Shown: positions 1-8,514 of the stretch, piece after piece | How the letters are laid out: each line of letters opens with the position of its first letter | Numbering within the stretch: the first letter of the stretch is position 1 | Origin: Hyphomicrobiales bacterium | GTDB taxonomy: Bacteria; Pseudomonadota; Alphaproteobacteria; Rhizobiales; Rhizobiaceae | NCBI GenBank assembly: GCA_900466475.1 | Contig: UBMI01000003.1 | Coordinates: forward strand, 1-64,000 | Length of the DNA stretch: 64,000 bases | Reading direction: 5' to 3' | Notes under the pieces: generated by a model | The model's database searches: none | Seen by the model: only the letters and a program-made list of their open reading frames with translations | What the model was told of the DNA's origin: nothing | Position numbers and translations under genes: made by a program

Positions 1-1
1 C

Positions 2-340
2 ACCGCCAACCGGGACCAGAGGGTTGGCATCGACATCGTGCGCCGCGCGATTGAGGCGCCTGTTCGTCAGATCGCGGAAAACGCCGGCGCCGAAGGTTCG
101 GTCATCGTTGGCAAGCTGCGGGAGAAGGCCGAGTTCTCCTTCGGCTGGAATGCCCAGACCGGAGAATACGGCGATCTCTACGCTCAAGGCGTTATCGACC
201 CGGCCAAGGTCGTGCGCACGGCACTCCAGGATGCAGCATCGGTCGCCGGCCTTCTTGTGACCACGGAAGCAATGATTGCTGAAAAGCCTAAGAAGGACGC
301 CGCTCCGGCAATACCCGCTGGCGCCGGAATGGACTTCTAA
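2..340 (+). CDS. groEL: GroEL chaperonin, C-terminal part (5' end outside window)
   Basis: The 112 visible residues are the end of the equatorial domain of the 60-kDa chaperonin, including [20 protein letters not shown] and the acidic/alanine tail ending AGAGMDF. The reading frame is open from base 2, so the gene begins before the window. GroEL assembles as a double ring in the cytoplasm and folds proteins with GroES and ATP. It differs clearly from the complete GroEL at 54202-55827, whose tail ends DTGGRM, so the two are distinct paralogues. Confidence 0.95.
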   Translation, partial: TANRDQRVGIDIVRRAIEAPVRQIAENAGAEGSVIVGKLREKAEFSFGWNAQTGEYGDLYAQGVIDPAKVVRTALQDAASVAGLLVTTEAMIAEKPKKDAAPAIPAGAGMDF

Positions 341-390
341 GCGTCACTGTGGCTCGTCCCACAGTATGGGACGAGCCATTATTGAGGAAG

Positions 391-644
391 GTGAAACACA
401 TGGTTCAAGCAAGGCTTAAGCACTCACCCGAGCCACTCCACTCGAAAGACCTCGCGGTCTGCCGGAAAGTCTTCGACAAAATCCAATCGAGCGCCGGTTC
501 GTCAAGAAGTCGGAAGAAGCTGACCGCGTAGCAACCGTCCTCGTGGAACTGTACCGGCAGGGCGTCCACGAGCCCGATCATCTCAAAACTATGGTTCAGG
601 CCGCGCGAGGGATATTCGAAAACGATGTGCTCCGGGCCCCTTGA
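391..644 (+). pseudogene. Small rhizobial hypothetical protein, frameshifted
   Basis: A GTG (391) or ATG (400) start follows a GAGGAAG ribosome site. The first frame is good to about base 483 (DLAVCRKVFDKIQ). The natural continuation is in another frame (KKSEEADRVATVLVELYRQG ... FENDVLRAP) and stops at 642-644. Joined, they would give a helical protein of roughly 80 residues. The function is unknown. The shift could be real decay or a sequencing error. Confidence 0.5.
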
Positions 645-693
645 ACAACTCCTAAAATGAGTTCCATAGAACCGATATCAGTGGAGCCAGACG

Positions 694-1113
694 ATGAGAA
701 AGGAAAACATAAAGTCCTCTGTCGCAATGGAAGCCGCAACGGCGATCAGCGTTGCGCATCTGCTTCATCCGGCCACGCCGTTCAATCATCCAAGCGATGT
801 GCTTCACAACGAGCATATCAGCAAAGGCGATAAGCGAGCCATTCTCGCTTCATGGGCCTCCGACATCTTTTCGGTCGAATCAATCCCAGCCCTTCGACTT
901 TATCCCGGCACGAACAAAGCCGTGTCCTACGACGACATCATCGACGCTTTGAAGATCCTGGATAAGGACGGTGAAGCAAGCGGCGAACGCGTGTGCACTC
1001 GCTCCGCCGTGCCCAGACGCCACTGCCGCAATCCGCGAACGCGCCGATTTGGCGGGCTCGGCCTGTGCAGTTATTGGAAAGGAGAACGTCGCCGACAACC
1101 ATTCGAGATATAG
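694..1113 (+). CDS. Small conserved rhizobial protein of unknown function
   Basis: The first 95 residues (FNHPSDVLHNEHISKGDKR, ILASWASDIFSVESIPALR, YDDIIDALKILD) look like a common family of short alphaproteobacterial proteins of unknown role. After about base 970 the arginine-rich tail looks out of frame for that family, so a frameshift near the C-terminus is possible. It stands alone upstream of the glycosyltransferase. No function can be assigned. Confidence 0.6.
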   Translation: MRKENIKSSVAMEAATAISVAHLLHPATPFNHPSDVLHNEHISKGDKRAILASWASDIFSVESIPALRLYPGTNKAVSYDDIIDALKILDKDGEASGERVCTRSAVPRRHCRNPRTRRFGGLGLCSYWKGERRRQPFEI

Positions 1114-1198
1114 CCACTTCGCACCTGCCGCGTGCCTCTGGAGGACGCGAACCTGATTTTTGCCGTCGACTCTTTTCTCAAATGAGGAGGTTTTGCCG

Positions 1199-2293
1199 AT
1201 GAAGATCGCTCAGATCGCACCGCTCGCCGAAAGCGTTCCGCCCAAGCTTTATGGTGGAACCGAGCGCATTGTTTCCTATCTCACCGACACACTCGTCGCC
1301 CAAGGTCATGACGTCACACTTTTTGCCAGCGGAGATTCGATTACCGCAGCGAAGCTCGTGTCGTGCTCGGACGTCGCGCTGCGCCTCAACCCGGCAGTCA
1401 AGGATCACCTGCCGCATCAGGTTGTGATGCTGGAGGAATTTCGCCGGCGGGCGCACGAATTCGATGTACTGCACTTCCACATCGATCTCCTGCATTTCCC
1501 GCTGATCCGGGAGTTTGCCGACCGGACGGTCACCACGCTCCACGGGCGTCTTGACCTGCCGGACCTCAAGCCCTTCTACTCGGCTTTTCCCGATATCCCA
1601 CTGGTGTCGATCTCCGATGATCAGCGCCGACCAATGCCGCCGGTCAACTGGTCAGGGACGGTCTATCATGGCTTGCCTCTCGACCTGCTGCCATTCACGG
1701 AAAAGCCCAAGGGCAACTATCTCGCGTTCCTCGGGCGAATATCGCCGGAGAAACGGCCTGACCGGGCAATCGAAACCGCGGCGAAAGTTGGCATGCCCTT
1801 GAAGATGGCCGCAAAGATCGACAATGCGGACAAGGCCTATTGGGAAACGGTGATCGAGCCGATGGTCAGGAGCCATCCGAACGTCGAATTCATCGGCGAG
1901 ATCAACGAGCGTCAGAAGGCCGCCTTCCTCGGCAATGCCGGCGCCCTGCTCTTCCCGATCGACTGGCCCGAGCCGTTCGGGCTCGTCATGATCGAAGCGA
2001 TGGCCTGTGGCACGCCCGTCATCGCATTCAGCTGCGGCTCTACGCCGGAAGTCATCGACAATGGCGCGTCGGGCATTCTCGTCGACAGCGTGACGGAGGC
2101 CGCTGAGAACGTCGAATGGGCGCTCAAGATGGATCGAAAGAAGGTTCGTGCGACCTTCGAGAAGCGTTTTAGCGCCGATCGGATGGCACAGGACTATCTC
2201 GACATCTATCGCAATCTTCCCGGCGTCCGTACCAAAGCGGCCCCGCTGCGCCGTGCTAACGGTCAGGACCTCGATCTTCAGATCGTGGCATAA
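1199..2293 (+). CDS. Glycosyltransferase family 4 protein
   Basis: A 364-residue GT-B fold transferase. The start is fixed by an AGGAGG site at 1185-1190 followed by ATGAAGATCGCT. The N-terminal domain has the glycine-rich acceptor loop (PPKLYGGTERIVSYL, residues ~14-28). The C-terminal donor domain has FLGRISPEKRPDRAIE (~180-195) and the GT4 E-x7-E region in WPEPFGLVMIEAMACGTPVI (~257-276). It would move a sugar from a nucleotide donor to a glycan or small acceptor in the cytoplasm. Only 15 bp separate it from the debranching-type glucosidase, so the two are likely one operon. The substrate cannot be read from sequence. Confidence 0.9.
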   Translation: MKIAQIAPLAESVPPKLYGGTERIVSYLTDTLVAQGHDVTLFASGDSITAAKLVSCSDVALRLNPAVKDHLPHQVVMLEEFRRRAHEFDVLHFHIDLLHFPLIREFADRTVTTLHGRLDLPDLKPFYSAFPDIPLVSISDDQRRPMPPVNWSGTVYHGLPLDLLPFTEKPKGNYLAFLGRISPEKRPDRAIETAAKVGMPLKMAAKIDNADKAYWETVIEPMVRSHPNVEFIGEINERQKAAFLGNAGALLFPIDWPEPFGLVMIEAMACGTPVIAFSCGSTPEVIDNGASGILVDSVTEAAENVEWALKMDRKKVRATFEKRFSADRMAQDYLDIYRNLPGVRTKAAPLRRANGQDLDLQIVA

Positions 2294-2308
2294 TCGGAGG
2301 CCATCAGC

Positions 2309-4513
2309 ATGCCGATCTCTTCTGCACACGACGGTTCCGCGCCTGCAGGCGGCCAGGCGCCGATCGCGCAATTTTTCATTCCGGCGACCGCCTCGCTTCA
2401 CGAGCGGCGGCCGCGCACCCTGAAGCACGGCGACACATTCGCCGTCTTCGATCACAATGGTGACGCGCTCTCCGGGCCCGGCAGCCCGGAAGGCATCTTC
2501 CATCGGGACACGCGTTACCTCTCGCATCTGCACCTGACGATCAGCGGCAAGCGCCCGATGCTTCTCTCGTCGACGCTGCGCGACGACAATGCCACGCTAA
2601 CCTGCGATTTGACCAATCCCGACCTTTCTGATGAAAAGGGGAAGCTCACACTTGAGCATGATCTCATTCATATGCGCAGGACACGCTTTCTGTGGAATGC
2701 CGGTTGTTATGAGCGCTTGGCGGTAAGGAACTACGACGAGCGACGACAACAAGTGCGCATCGAAATTTCGTTCGGAGCGGACTTTGCCGATCTGTTCGAG
2801 GTTCGCGGAACCGTCAGGGCGAAGAAAGGCCGCCAGCTTCCGGCCGTGGTGGAACAGGACCGCGTTCTTCTGTCCTACATCGGCCTCGACGATCAGAAGC
2901 GCCTCACGCGGTTGTCCTTCGAGCCGCGCCCAGACGAACTTGGGAGCGGCCATGTCATTTATGATCTTGATCTGGCGCCACATGAAACGCGGTCGCTATT
3001 CATCCAGATCTGCTGCGACCAAGCCAAAGATAAAGCTCTAGGCTACCAGTCGTTTTTCCTTGGCCTGCGGAATGCCCGCCGTGCATTGCGCTCATCTTCC
3101 TCGCGCGCGGCATCGATCGTCACGTCCAACGATATTTTTAACGAGGTCGCCCGGCGAAGCGTCTCCGACCTTTACATGTTAATGACCGACAAGCCGGAGG
3201 GCCCCTATCCCTACGCCGGGATTCCTTGGTTCAGCACGGTTTTCGGACGCGATGCGCTGATCACGGCGCTGGAAACGCTGTGGCTTGATCCGCGCATTGC
3301 CTGTGGCGTACTTGGCCATCTTGCGGCGAACCAGGCGACAGAAGTCGATCCGGCAGCAGACGCCGAACCGGGAAAAATCTTGCATGAAGTGCGCTATGGC
3401 GAAATGGCCGAACTGGGCGAAGTGCCCTTCCGCCGATATTACGGCAGTATCGACTCCACACCATTGTTCATATTACTGGCAGGCGAGTACCTGAAACGAA
3501 CCGGCGATTTTGCCACAATCAATCGCCTTCTGCCGAATATCGAGGCCGCTCTTACCTGGATCGATGAACACGGCGATCGCGACGGTGATGGTTTCGTCGA
3601 ATACGGGCGGTTGACGGAGGAAGGGCTGATCAATCAGGCCTGGAAAGACAGTCACGACTCGGTTTTCCACGCCGATGGTACGCTTGCCAAAGGCCCGATC
3701 GCCATTGCCGAGGTTCAGGCCTATGTTTATGGCGCCTGGCAGGCAGCTGCCGCGATTTTCCGCCTGCTCGGCAGACCCGAACGCGCGGCAAAATTTTTGG
3801 CAAGGGCGGAAGGTCTTCGTCGTGCCTTCGATACGAGTTTCTTCGACGAGGAACTCGGCACCTTTGTACTAGCGCTCGATGGGAACAAGCAACCTTGCAG
3901 GGTCCGGTCCTCGAATGCGGGCCATGCCCTCTTCACCGGCGTCGCGTATCCGGAGCGGGCCACACAGGTTGCCAAAACTCTGATGAGCGCCTCGTCCTTT
4001 TGCGGCTGGGGTATTCGCACCATCGCCTCCACCGAGGCGCGCTACAATCCGATGAGCTATCACAATGGCTCTGTCTGGCCGCATGACAATGCAATGATTG
4101 CCAGCGGTCTCGCCCGCTACGGCTACCGCACTGAGGCAGCTCGGATCTTCGAGGGTCTTTTTGCGGCCTCGACATATCTGGACTTGCGCCGTCTTCCGGA
4201 ACTCTTTTGTGGCTTGCCACGCCAGCGGGCTCAGGGGCCGACCTTCTATCCTGTTGCCTGCTCTCCGCAGGCATGGGCGGCCGCAGCCCCCCTCCTTCTG
4301 CTGCAATCCTGTCTCGGCCTCGACTTCGAGCCGAATGCCCGGATCATCAGTTTCGGCGAGCCGCAACTGCCTCCGTTCCTGGACGAGGTGATGCTGCGAC
4401 ACCTGCGGGTCGGAAACGGCCGGGCCGACGTCGCAATTCGCCGCTCCGGACGCAGTGTAGTGGTTGACACTGTCGGTCGCCAGGGCGAGGTTCGCGTGCT
4501 GACCACCGCATAG
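2309..4513 (+). CDS. Amylo-alpha-1,6-glucosidase / glycogen debranching-type enzyme
   Basis: 734 residues. The N-terminal beta-rich domain of the GDE_N_bis type covers ~35-230 (HGDTFAVFDHNGD, GIFHRDTRYLSHL). An (alpha/alpha)6 barrel related to GH15/GDE enzymes covers ~270-690, with YAGIPWFSTVFGRDALIT, NQAWKDSHDSV and SYHNGSVWPHDNAMI, the usual substrate-pocket signatures of bacterial amylo-1,6-glucosidases. It probably hydrolyses or remodels alpha-glucans or oligosaccharides made by its operon partner. A GGAGG site precedes the ATG. Proteins of this type often sit beside GT4 genes and chaperones in rhizobial stress regions. Confidence 0.9.
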   Translation: MPISSAHDGSAPAGGQAPIAQFFIPATASLHERRPRTLKHGDTFAVFDHNGDALSGPGSPEGIFHRDTRYLSHLHLTISGKRPMLLSSTLRDDNATLTCDLTNPDLSDEKGKLTLEHDLIHMRRTRFLWNAGCYERLAVRNYDERRQQVRIEISFGADFADLFEVRGTVRAKKGRQLPAVVEQDRVLLSYIGLDDQKRLTRLSFEPRPDELGSGHVIYDLDLAPHETRSLFIQICCDQAKDKALGYQSFFLGLRNARRALRSSSSRAASIVTSNDIFNEVARRSVSDLYMLMTDKPEGPYPYAGIPWFSTVFGRDALITALETLWLDPRIACGVLGHLAANQATEVDPAADAEPGKILHEVRYGEMAELGEVPFRRYYGSIDSTPLFILLAGEYLKRTGDFATINRLLPNIEAALTWIDEHGDRDGDGFVEYGRLTEEGLINQAWKDSHDSVFHADGTLAKGPIAIAEVQAYVYGAWQAAAAIFRLLGRPERAAKFLARAEGLRRAFDTSFFDEELGTFVLALDGNKQPCRVRSSNAGHALFTGVAYPERATQVAKTLMSASSFCGWGIRTIASTEARYNPMSYHNGSVWPHDNAMIASGLARYGYRTEAARIFEGLFAASTYLDLRRLPELFCGLPRQRAQGPTFYPVACSPQAWAAAAPLLLLQSCLGLDFEPNARIISFGEPQLPPFLDEVMLRHLRVGNGRADVAIRRSGRSVVVDTVGRQGEVRVLTTA

Positions 4514-4542
4514 GCGAGGCTGCTTCCATGCGGGCGCCACGC

Positions 4543-4764
4543 CTACTCCAACTCCTCTTGGTCTGAGACGAGAAGGTCGATCAACAAGGCGGTCCTGCCT
4601 GTCGGCAGAGGCCGCCGTTCACTCATCAACGCTTCGTCGCTGTTGACCCACGCGAAGGCTTCCGCCAGTTCAGCTTGGTTGGCACCAGTCGCCACCACAT
4701 CAGCTATCAAAGTTTCGTCGACAGGTCCGAGGATGGCGATGACGTCTTCGGAGGTCATTGTCAT
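4543..4764 (-). CDS. Hypothetical acidic protein, 73 aa
   Basis: The second in-frame ATG (MTMTSEDVIAILGPVD) is chosen because AAGGAGC lies 8-9 bases upstream; the first ATG is too close to it. The protein is acidic and helical with no recognised domain. It converges with the glucosidase gene and diverges from the heat-shock block, so its promoter shares the 4765-4880 interval with the hsp promoter. Confidence 0.6.
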   Translation of the reverse strand: MTMTSEDVIAILGPVDETLIADVVATGANQAELAEAFAWVNSDEALMSERRPLPTGRTALLIDLLVSDQEELE

Positions 4765-4885
4765 ACCCATTGCTCCTTTTGTTTCATCACAGAAATCTGG
4801 TGGTCCAAACAGAAAAATCAAATTTTTCTACCGGGCAAATCCAAAGTTCTTGAAACCACAAGCTACTGAATTATATCAATATTGT

Positions 4886-4977
4886 CCGATCGCCCAATGG
4901 GGGTCGGCAAGTCCAGGAGGCGCCATGTGCTCTTGGCGTCTTCTTGTATCCATGTTGCTTACAAGGAGGATATGGCT
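4886..4977 (+). promoter_or_regulatory. ROSE-type RNA thermometer in the hsp20 leader
   Basis: The leader ends with the ROSE layout: a GCGCCA...TGGCGT hairpin near 4919-4940, then a 3' hairpin that buries the ribosome site. TTGCT (4955-4959), the U(U/C)GCU core of ROSE elements, is followed by AAGGAGGATATGGCTATG, close to the ROSE consensus of rhizobial small heat-shock genes. CTTGTA/TACAAG (4943-4948/4960-4965) can pair around it. ROSE elements melt on heating and release translation. An RpoH-like CTTGAAA lies at 4849-4855, but its -10 is unclear. Confidence 0.85.
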
Positions 4978-5454
4978 ATGAGAGCAAACCTCGATTTCTC
5001 TCCCCTGTTCCGGTCGAGCATTGGATTCGACCGAATGCTAAATGCGCTCGAAGCTGCAAGCCGCGTCGAAACGATCGACAACTGGCCGCCGTATGACATC
5101 GTCAAGTCCGGTGAGGACGCGTACCACATTGCCATGGCAGTGGCCAGCTTTTCGCAGGACGAACTGACGATCACGCAGGATCAGAGCATGCTCTTCGTAT
5201 CCGGCCAGAAGGCAAATGCTGACGATGCACAGTATCTGCATCGCGGCATCGCCGCCCGCTCGTTCCAACGCTGGTTCGAACTTGCCGACCACGTCAAGGT
5301 CGTGGGTGCTGGCCTCGTCAACGGTCTGCTGACCATCGATCTGAAGCGCGAAATCCCCGAGGAAATGAAACCGCGCCAGATCGCAATCAGCACCGGCGAA
5401 GCGCTGCCCATGAGTGAGACGAAGCAGATCGAAGCCCACAAGCAGGCGGCTTAA
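4978..5454 (+). CDS. Small heat-shock protein, Hsp20/IbpA class
   Basis: 158 residues. ATG 4978 is preferred over ATG 4972 because AAGGAGG (4963-4969) is 8 bases away, as in other ROSE-controlled genes. The N-terminus (NLDFSPLFRSSIGFDRML) is typical of rhizobial class A sHsps. The alpha-crystallin domain spans ~35-135 with QYLHRGIAARSFQRWFELAD and the end signature GLVNGLLTIDLKREIP. It acts as an ATP-independent holdase that binds unfolding proteins in the cytoplasm. It is followed by a second Hsp20 gene. Confidence 0.95.
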   Translation: MRANLDFSPLFRSSIGFDRMLNALEAASRVETIDNWPPYDIVKSGEDAYHIAMAVASFSQDELTITQDQSMLFVSGQKANADDAQYLHRGIAARSFQRWFELADHVKVVGAGLVNGLLTIDLKREIPEEMKPRQIAISTGEALPMSETKQIEAHKQAA

Positions 5455-5482
5455 GCCATCCATCGGCGCAACTGCGCGCCCA

Positions 5483-5507
5483 AGGCCCCGAGCGACGCCT
5501 GGGGCCT
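5483..5507 (+). terminator. Hairpin between the two hsp20 genes
   Basis: AGGCCCC and GGGGCCT pair across an 11-base loop, with no T-tract after them. It may attenuate or process the transcript between the two heat-shock genes. Confidence 0.3.
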
Positions 5508-5552
5508 GCAGCGAAGCTATGTCAAATGAACCACAAGATAAGGAGAAGAAAC

Positions 5553-6062
5553 ATGAGTGTTCGTGATCTGATTCCTTGGGGCCGAAGCAATGGCAATCAG
5601 GTTCCAAGTCTTCCGCGCGATGACGACCGTGATCCCTTCCTGTCGCTGCATCGCGAGGTAAACCGCCTGTTCGACGACGTCTTCCGCGGCTTCGGCTCCG
5701 GTCTACCGTCGTTCACCAGCACTTCCAGCCTCGGTTCCGGCTGGCCGAGCGTTGAGATCTCCGACACCGACAAGGAGATCAGGATCACGGCCGAAGTCCC
5801 CGGCCTGGAGGAGAAGGACATCGAGGTCCTCCTTAATGATGGCGTGCTGACGCTAAAGGGCGAGAAGCGCTCGGAGACCGAAGACAAGGATCGCCAATTC
5901 ACTGAGCGCTACTATGGCCGCTTCGAGCGCCGTATTCCGCTCGCCGTCGAAGTCAGGGAAGACGAGGTCGATGCGCGCTTCCGAAACGGCGTGCTGACCG
6001 TGACCTTGCCCAAGGATGAGAAGGCGCAGTCGCAGGTCAAACGCATCGAGATCAAACATTAA
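5553..6062 (+). CDS. Small heat-shock protein, Hsp20 family (second type)
   Basis: 169 residues. The ATG follows AAGGAGA at 5540-5546. The N-terminus (RDLIPWGRSN, DPFLSLHREVNRLFDDVF) and the alpha-crystallin domain (~65-165: VEISDTDKEIRITAEVPG, RYYGRFERRIPL, FRNGVLTVTLPK) mark the non-IbpA class. It probably forms oligomers distinct from the upstream Hsp20 and may share client holding. The gene ends 2 bp before a strong terminator, which closes the hsp20 operon. Confidence 0.95.
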   Translation: MSVRDLIPWGRSNGNQVPSLPRDDDRDPFLSLHREVNRLFDDVFRGFGSGLPSFTSTSSLGSGWPSVEISDTDKEIRITAEVPGLEEKDIEVLLNDGVLTLKGEKRSETEDKDRQFTERYYGRFERRIPLAVEVREDEVDARFRNGVLTVTLPKDEKAQSQVKRIEIKH

Positions 6063-6063
6063 G

Positions 6064-6097
6064 GAAAGAAGCCGGAGGACGTCCTCCGGCTTCTTTC
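6064..6097 (+). terminator. Rho-independent terminator after hsp20
   Basis: A perfect 17-bp inverted repeat, GAAAGAAGCCGGAGGAC against GTCCTCCGGCTTCTTTC, with T-rich bases in its right arm. It starts 2 bp after the stop codon. Confidence 0.85.
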
Positions 6098-6129
6098 TGC
6101 GTCAGCATGTTCGAAACGAAGGAGGGACC

Positions 6130-7215
6130 ATGTCTGTGTTCATAAGGCTCATCAGGCCATTGATTATCGTCTTCACCGTCTCCCTGCTCATTGGCGGCGC
6201 TCCTGCCCAGGCACAGTTCGTGTCCGGGATCGGCGGCAGCGTGCCGACGCTTGCTCCGATGCTGGAAAAAGTCACGCCGGCAGTTGTCAACATCTCGGTT
6301 GTCTCGCAGGCGCCCGAAGAGGATAACCCGCTCTACAGCGACCCCTATTTCCGCCGCTACTTCAACCTTCCGGATAAGCCTCAGGCGGAACCTCGTCTAA
6401 GCGCCGGATCGGGGGTCATCGTCGATGCGACACGAGGTTACGTGTTGACGAACCATCATGTCGTCGCCAATGCCCGTAAGATCCTCGTGACGCTCAAGGA
6501 CGGAAGGCGGCTGGATGCGAGGCTTGTCGGCTCCGACAAGGGTACCGACATCGCAGTGCTCCAGATACCGGCACGCAATCTGACAACGTTGCCTTTTGGC
6601 GACTCGGATGCATTGCGCGTTGGCGATTATGTTGTGGCAATCGGCAATCCGTTTGGGCTTGGTCAGACCGTCACGTCGGGCATCGTCAGCGCGCTTGGCC
6701 GAAGCGGTCTTAGCCGCGATGGTTATGAAGATTTTATCCAGACGGACGCTTCGATCAATCCCGGCAACTCGGGCGGCGCGTTGGTAACCTTTGACGGCAG
6801 GCTTGTGGGGATCAACTCCGCGATCCTCAGCCCGGCTGGCGGCAACATCGGTATCGGCTTCGCCGTACCGGCCAAGATCGCAAGATTGGTGATGACCCAG
6901 CTGATCCAACATGGCGAGGTCATTCGCGGCAAGCTTGGCGTTGCGATTCAGGATCTTGATTCCGATATCGCGGCTTCGCTCGGATTGGATGACGCGGGCG
7001 GCGCGCTGATCGCGGCGGTTGAGCAAGGATCTCCGGCCGCTGGTGCGGGTTTGAAACCGGGTGACGTGGTGGCAGCTGTCGATGGTCGACCGGTTCATGG
7101 CGCTGCTGATCTGCGCAATCGCATCGGCCTGACGCCCGTTGGCTCGCAGATCGAGCTGACCGTCAGGAGCAGTGGCTCGGAGCGTACGGTTAAGGCACGC
7201 GTGAGCGGATCATAA
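6130..7215 (+). CDS. Periplasmic HtrA/Deg-family serine protease, one PDZ domain
   Basis: 361 residues, start after GGAGGG at 6121-6126. An N-terminal signal peptide or anchor (~1-33, ending APAQA) sends it to the periplasm. The trypsin-like domain has the triad: His in YVLTNHHVVA (~115), Asp in KGTDIAVLQI (~144), Ser in INPGNSGGAL (~221). A single C-terminal PDZ domain (~265-355: GGALIAAVEQGSPAAGAGLK) suggests a DegS/HhoB-like layout rather than two-PDZ DegP. It degrades or senses misfolded envelope proteins, which fits the heat-shock context. Confidence 0.92.
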   Translation: MSVFIRLIRPLIIVFTVSLLIGGAPAQAQFVSGIGGSVPTLAPMLEKVTPAVVNISVVSQAPEEDNPLYSDPYFRRYFNLPDKPQAEPRLSAGSGVIVDATRGYVLTNHHVVANARKILVTLKDGRRLDARLVGSDKGTDIAVLQIPARNLTTLPFGDSDALRVGDYVVAIGNPFGLGQTVTSGIVSALGRSGLSRDGYEDFIQTDASINPGNSGGALVTFDGRLVGINSAILSPAGGNIGIGFAVPAKIARLVMTQLIQHGEVIRGKLGVAIQDLDSDIAASLGLDDAGGALIAAVEQGSPAAGAGLKPGDVVAAVDGRPVHGAADLRNRIGLTPVGSQIELTVRSSGSERTVKARVSGS

Positions 7216-7236
7216 AAGTTGCCGCTTTTCATGTTT

Positions 7237-7261
7237 CCGGCCGTGGTTCGTCCACGGCCGG
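7237..7261 (+). terminator. Hairpin terminator after the htrA-type gene
   Basis: CCGGCCGTGG and CCACGGCCGG pair around TTCGT, 22 bp after the stop codon. The T-tract is absent, so termination may be weak or factor-assisted. Confidence 0.5.
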
Positions 7262-7450
7262 GAATGCTCATCAATATGCAATTCAATGGTAACAGCTTTC
7301 GTTGGCTGTTGCGAACGCTAAGAAGCACTCGATGAGCTCTAGCGGAAACCATCGCCTTGAACGGATCAGAACTGGCGAACCCTTTTTTGACCACGCGATA
7401 CCAACGATTTATCGGTCTTGCGCTCAGGTAATCTCGCCTTCGTCCAATCA

Positions 7451-7762
7451 TCATTCGTTCAGACGTTCAACCAAACGCTTCATGAGATCCATTCGTTCAT
7501 GAAGAATCGCCACGATGAGGGCGGGCGCATCCTCTCGAGGCAGATAAAAGACGTAGTGATGTTGGCATCGCGCCATTCGTAACGCCGGATAAAGCGCGCT
7601 CATATCCTTGAAAGGACCTTTGCCCTCGGCAAGGTTTGCGATACCTCGCTCCAAAGCCGAGACGTAGCGGCGTACCTGGGCGGCACTCCATTGCGCACGT
7701 GTGTAGCGGATTACCGAACGTAGATCCGATTCCGCCGCCGCGGTAAGAATGTAGGCCGTCAA
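7451..7762 (-). CDS. Type II toxin, RelE/ParE superfamily
   Basis: 103 residues with the ParE-like pattern: AESDLRSVIRYTRAQWS, RYVSALERGIANLAEGK, RCQHHYVFYLPREDAPALIVAILHERMD. The C-terminal RMDLMKRL ends the fold as in plasmid-stabilisation toxins. ParE members poison gyrase and RelE members cut mRNA; the sequence does not settle which. Its start overlaps the antitoxin stop by 4 bp, so translation is coupled. Confidence 0.88.
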   Translation of the reverse strand: MTAYILTAAAESDLRSVIRYTRAQWSAAQVRRYVSALERGIANLAEGKGPFKDMSALYPALRMARCQHHYVFYLPREDAPALIVAILHERMDLMKRLVERLNE

Positions 7763-8010
7763 GCACGACCCTCGGCAATCTCATCGTCGAGGATCTCACC
7801 TACGGTTTTGGTCGACAGTTTTCCGGCAAGCCCCTCATTGACGCGCGTGTTCATCAACGTCTTCAACTCCTCCCAGGCTCGCTCTCCATCTATGTCACCG
7901 GGGAAGAGGCGCTCAAGTGCATACTGCTTGATTGTCTTGCCCTGCAAAGCGGCCAGCGCCTTGAGGCTTTGATGTTGTTGGTCCGTTATGTCGATCGTCA
8001 ATCGGCTCAT
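7759..8010 (-). CDS. Antitoxin partner of the RelE/ParE-type toxin
   Basis: 83 residues. A short N-terminal strand (SRLTIDITDQQHQSLKALAA) resembles ribbon-helix-helix antitoxins, and the acidic helical C-terminus (LSTKTVGEILDDEIAEG) would cover the toxin. It is the first gene of a two-gene operon and probably represses it through the palindrome at 8035-8058. Confidence 0.85.
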   Translation of the reverse strand: MSRLTIDITDQQHQSLKALAALQGKTIKQYALERLFPGDIDGERAWEELKTLMNTRVNEGLAGKLSTKTVGEILDDEIAEGRA

Positions 8011-8034
8011 CTAACGTGCTCCTGGATTGAGAAA

Positions 8035-8058
8035 ACCCACATTAACACATATGTGGGT
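8035..8058. promoter_or_regulatory. Palindromic operator of the toxin-antitoxin operon
   Basis: ACCCACAT and ATGTGGGT are separated by 8 bases, 25-48 bp upstream of the antitoxin start. This is the expected position for autoregulation. Confidence 0.55.
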
Positions 8059-8449
8059 AGGTGGCCACCGCCGCGATACTCTGATCCGATGCCACTTGGA
8101 GGGACATCGGTGATTCTTCAGTTTCAGTCATTTCCAACCCGCACCATTTATCCTGCGCTGCTTATCATGCCGGATGGCGCGGCGCTAAGGGATTCCGATT
8201 TTTGGAACGCCATGCCAATCAAGCGGTTCTTTGACCGGCTTTTAGCGCTTCGCGAGCCTCAATTGTTCCAGCTCCGGCCCGCCCGCTTCTCGAGCGTGGA
8301 CAAGAGAGATGCGCTCGCGTTGCTGATCGTGATAGCTCTACCGCCATCTTTGCAGGCCGGTTCCAGTGAGACGGGACGCCTGAGAGTCCGCAGCCGCGAA
8401 GCGTCTGTCGGCGAGCTGCTTTCTGGCGTGTCCCAAATCTTTGGGTGGG
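8059..8449. other. No recognisable gene
   Basis: Open frames exist on both strands, but none has a recognisable domain, ribosome site or plausible composition. The interval lies between the toxin-antitoxin promoter and a kinase remnant and is probably decayed sequence. Confidence 0.5.
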
Positions 8450-8510
8450 CTTGGGTCGTTCGGCAAGCAGCGCGGATGTTGCAGACATCTGCTCGGCTCG
8501 CTCCCTGGGC
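8450..8510 (-). pseudogene. Fragment of the small gene found at 10427-10651
   Basis: Reads RERAEQMSATSALLAERPK, matching KEQADRISATSALLAKRSK at the C-terminus of the intact copy, with clear base-level similarity. Only the 3' end remains, directly after the kinase stop codon. Confidence 0.6.
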
Positions 8511-8514
8511 ATAG

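Noticed and set aside
1652..2533. 293-codon minus-strand frame
   Set aside because: Shadow of the GT4 and glucosidase genes, Arg-rich, with no domain.
3869..4540. 223-codon minus-strand frame
   Set aside because: Antisense shadow of the debranching-type gene, whose own motifs are clear.
7969..8514. 181-codon plus-strand frame
   Set aside because: It runs antisense over the antitoxin start, its operator and the kinase 3' debris, has no ribosome site and no recognisable domain.
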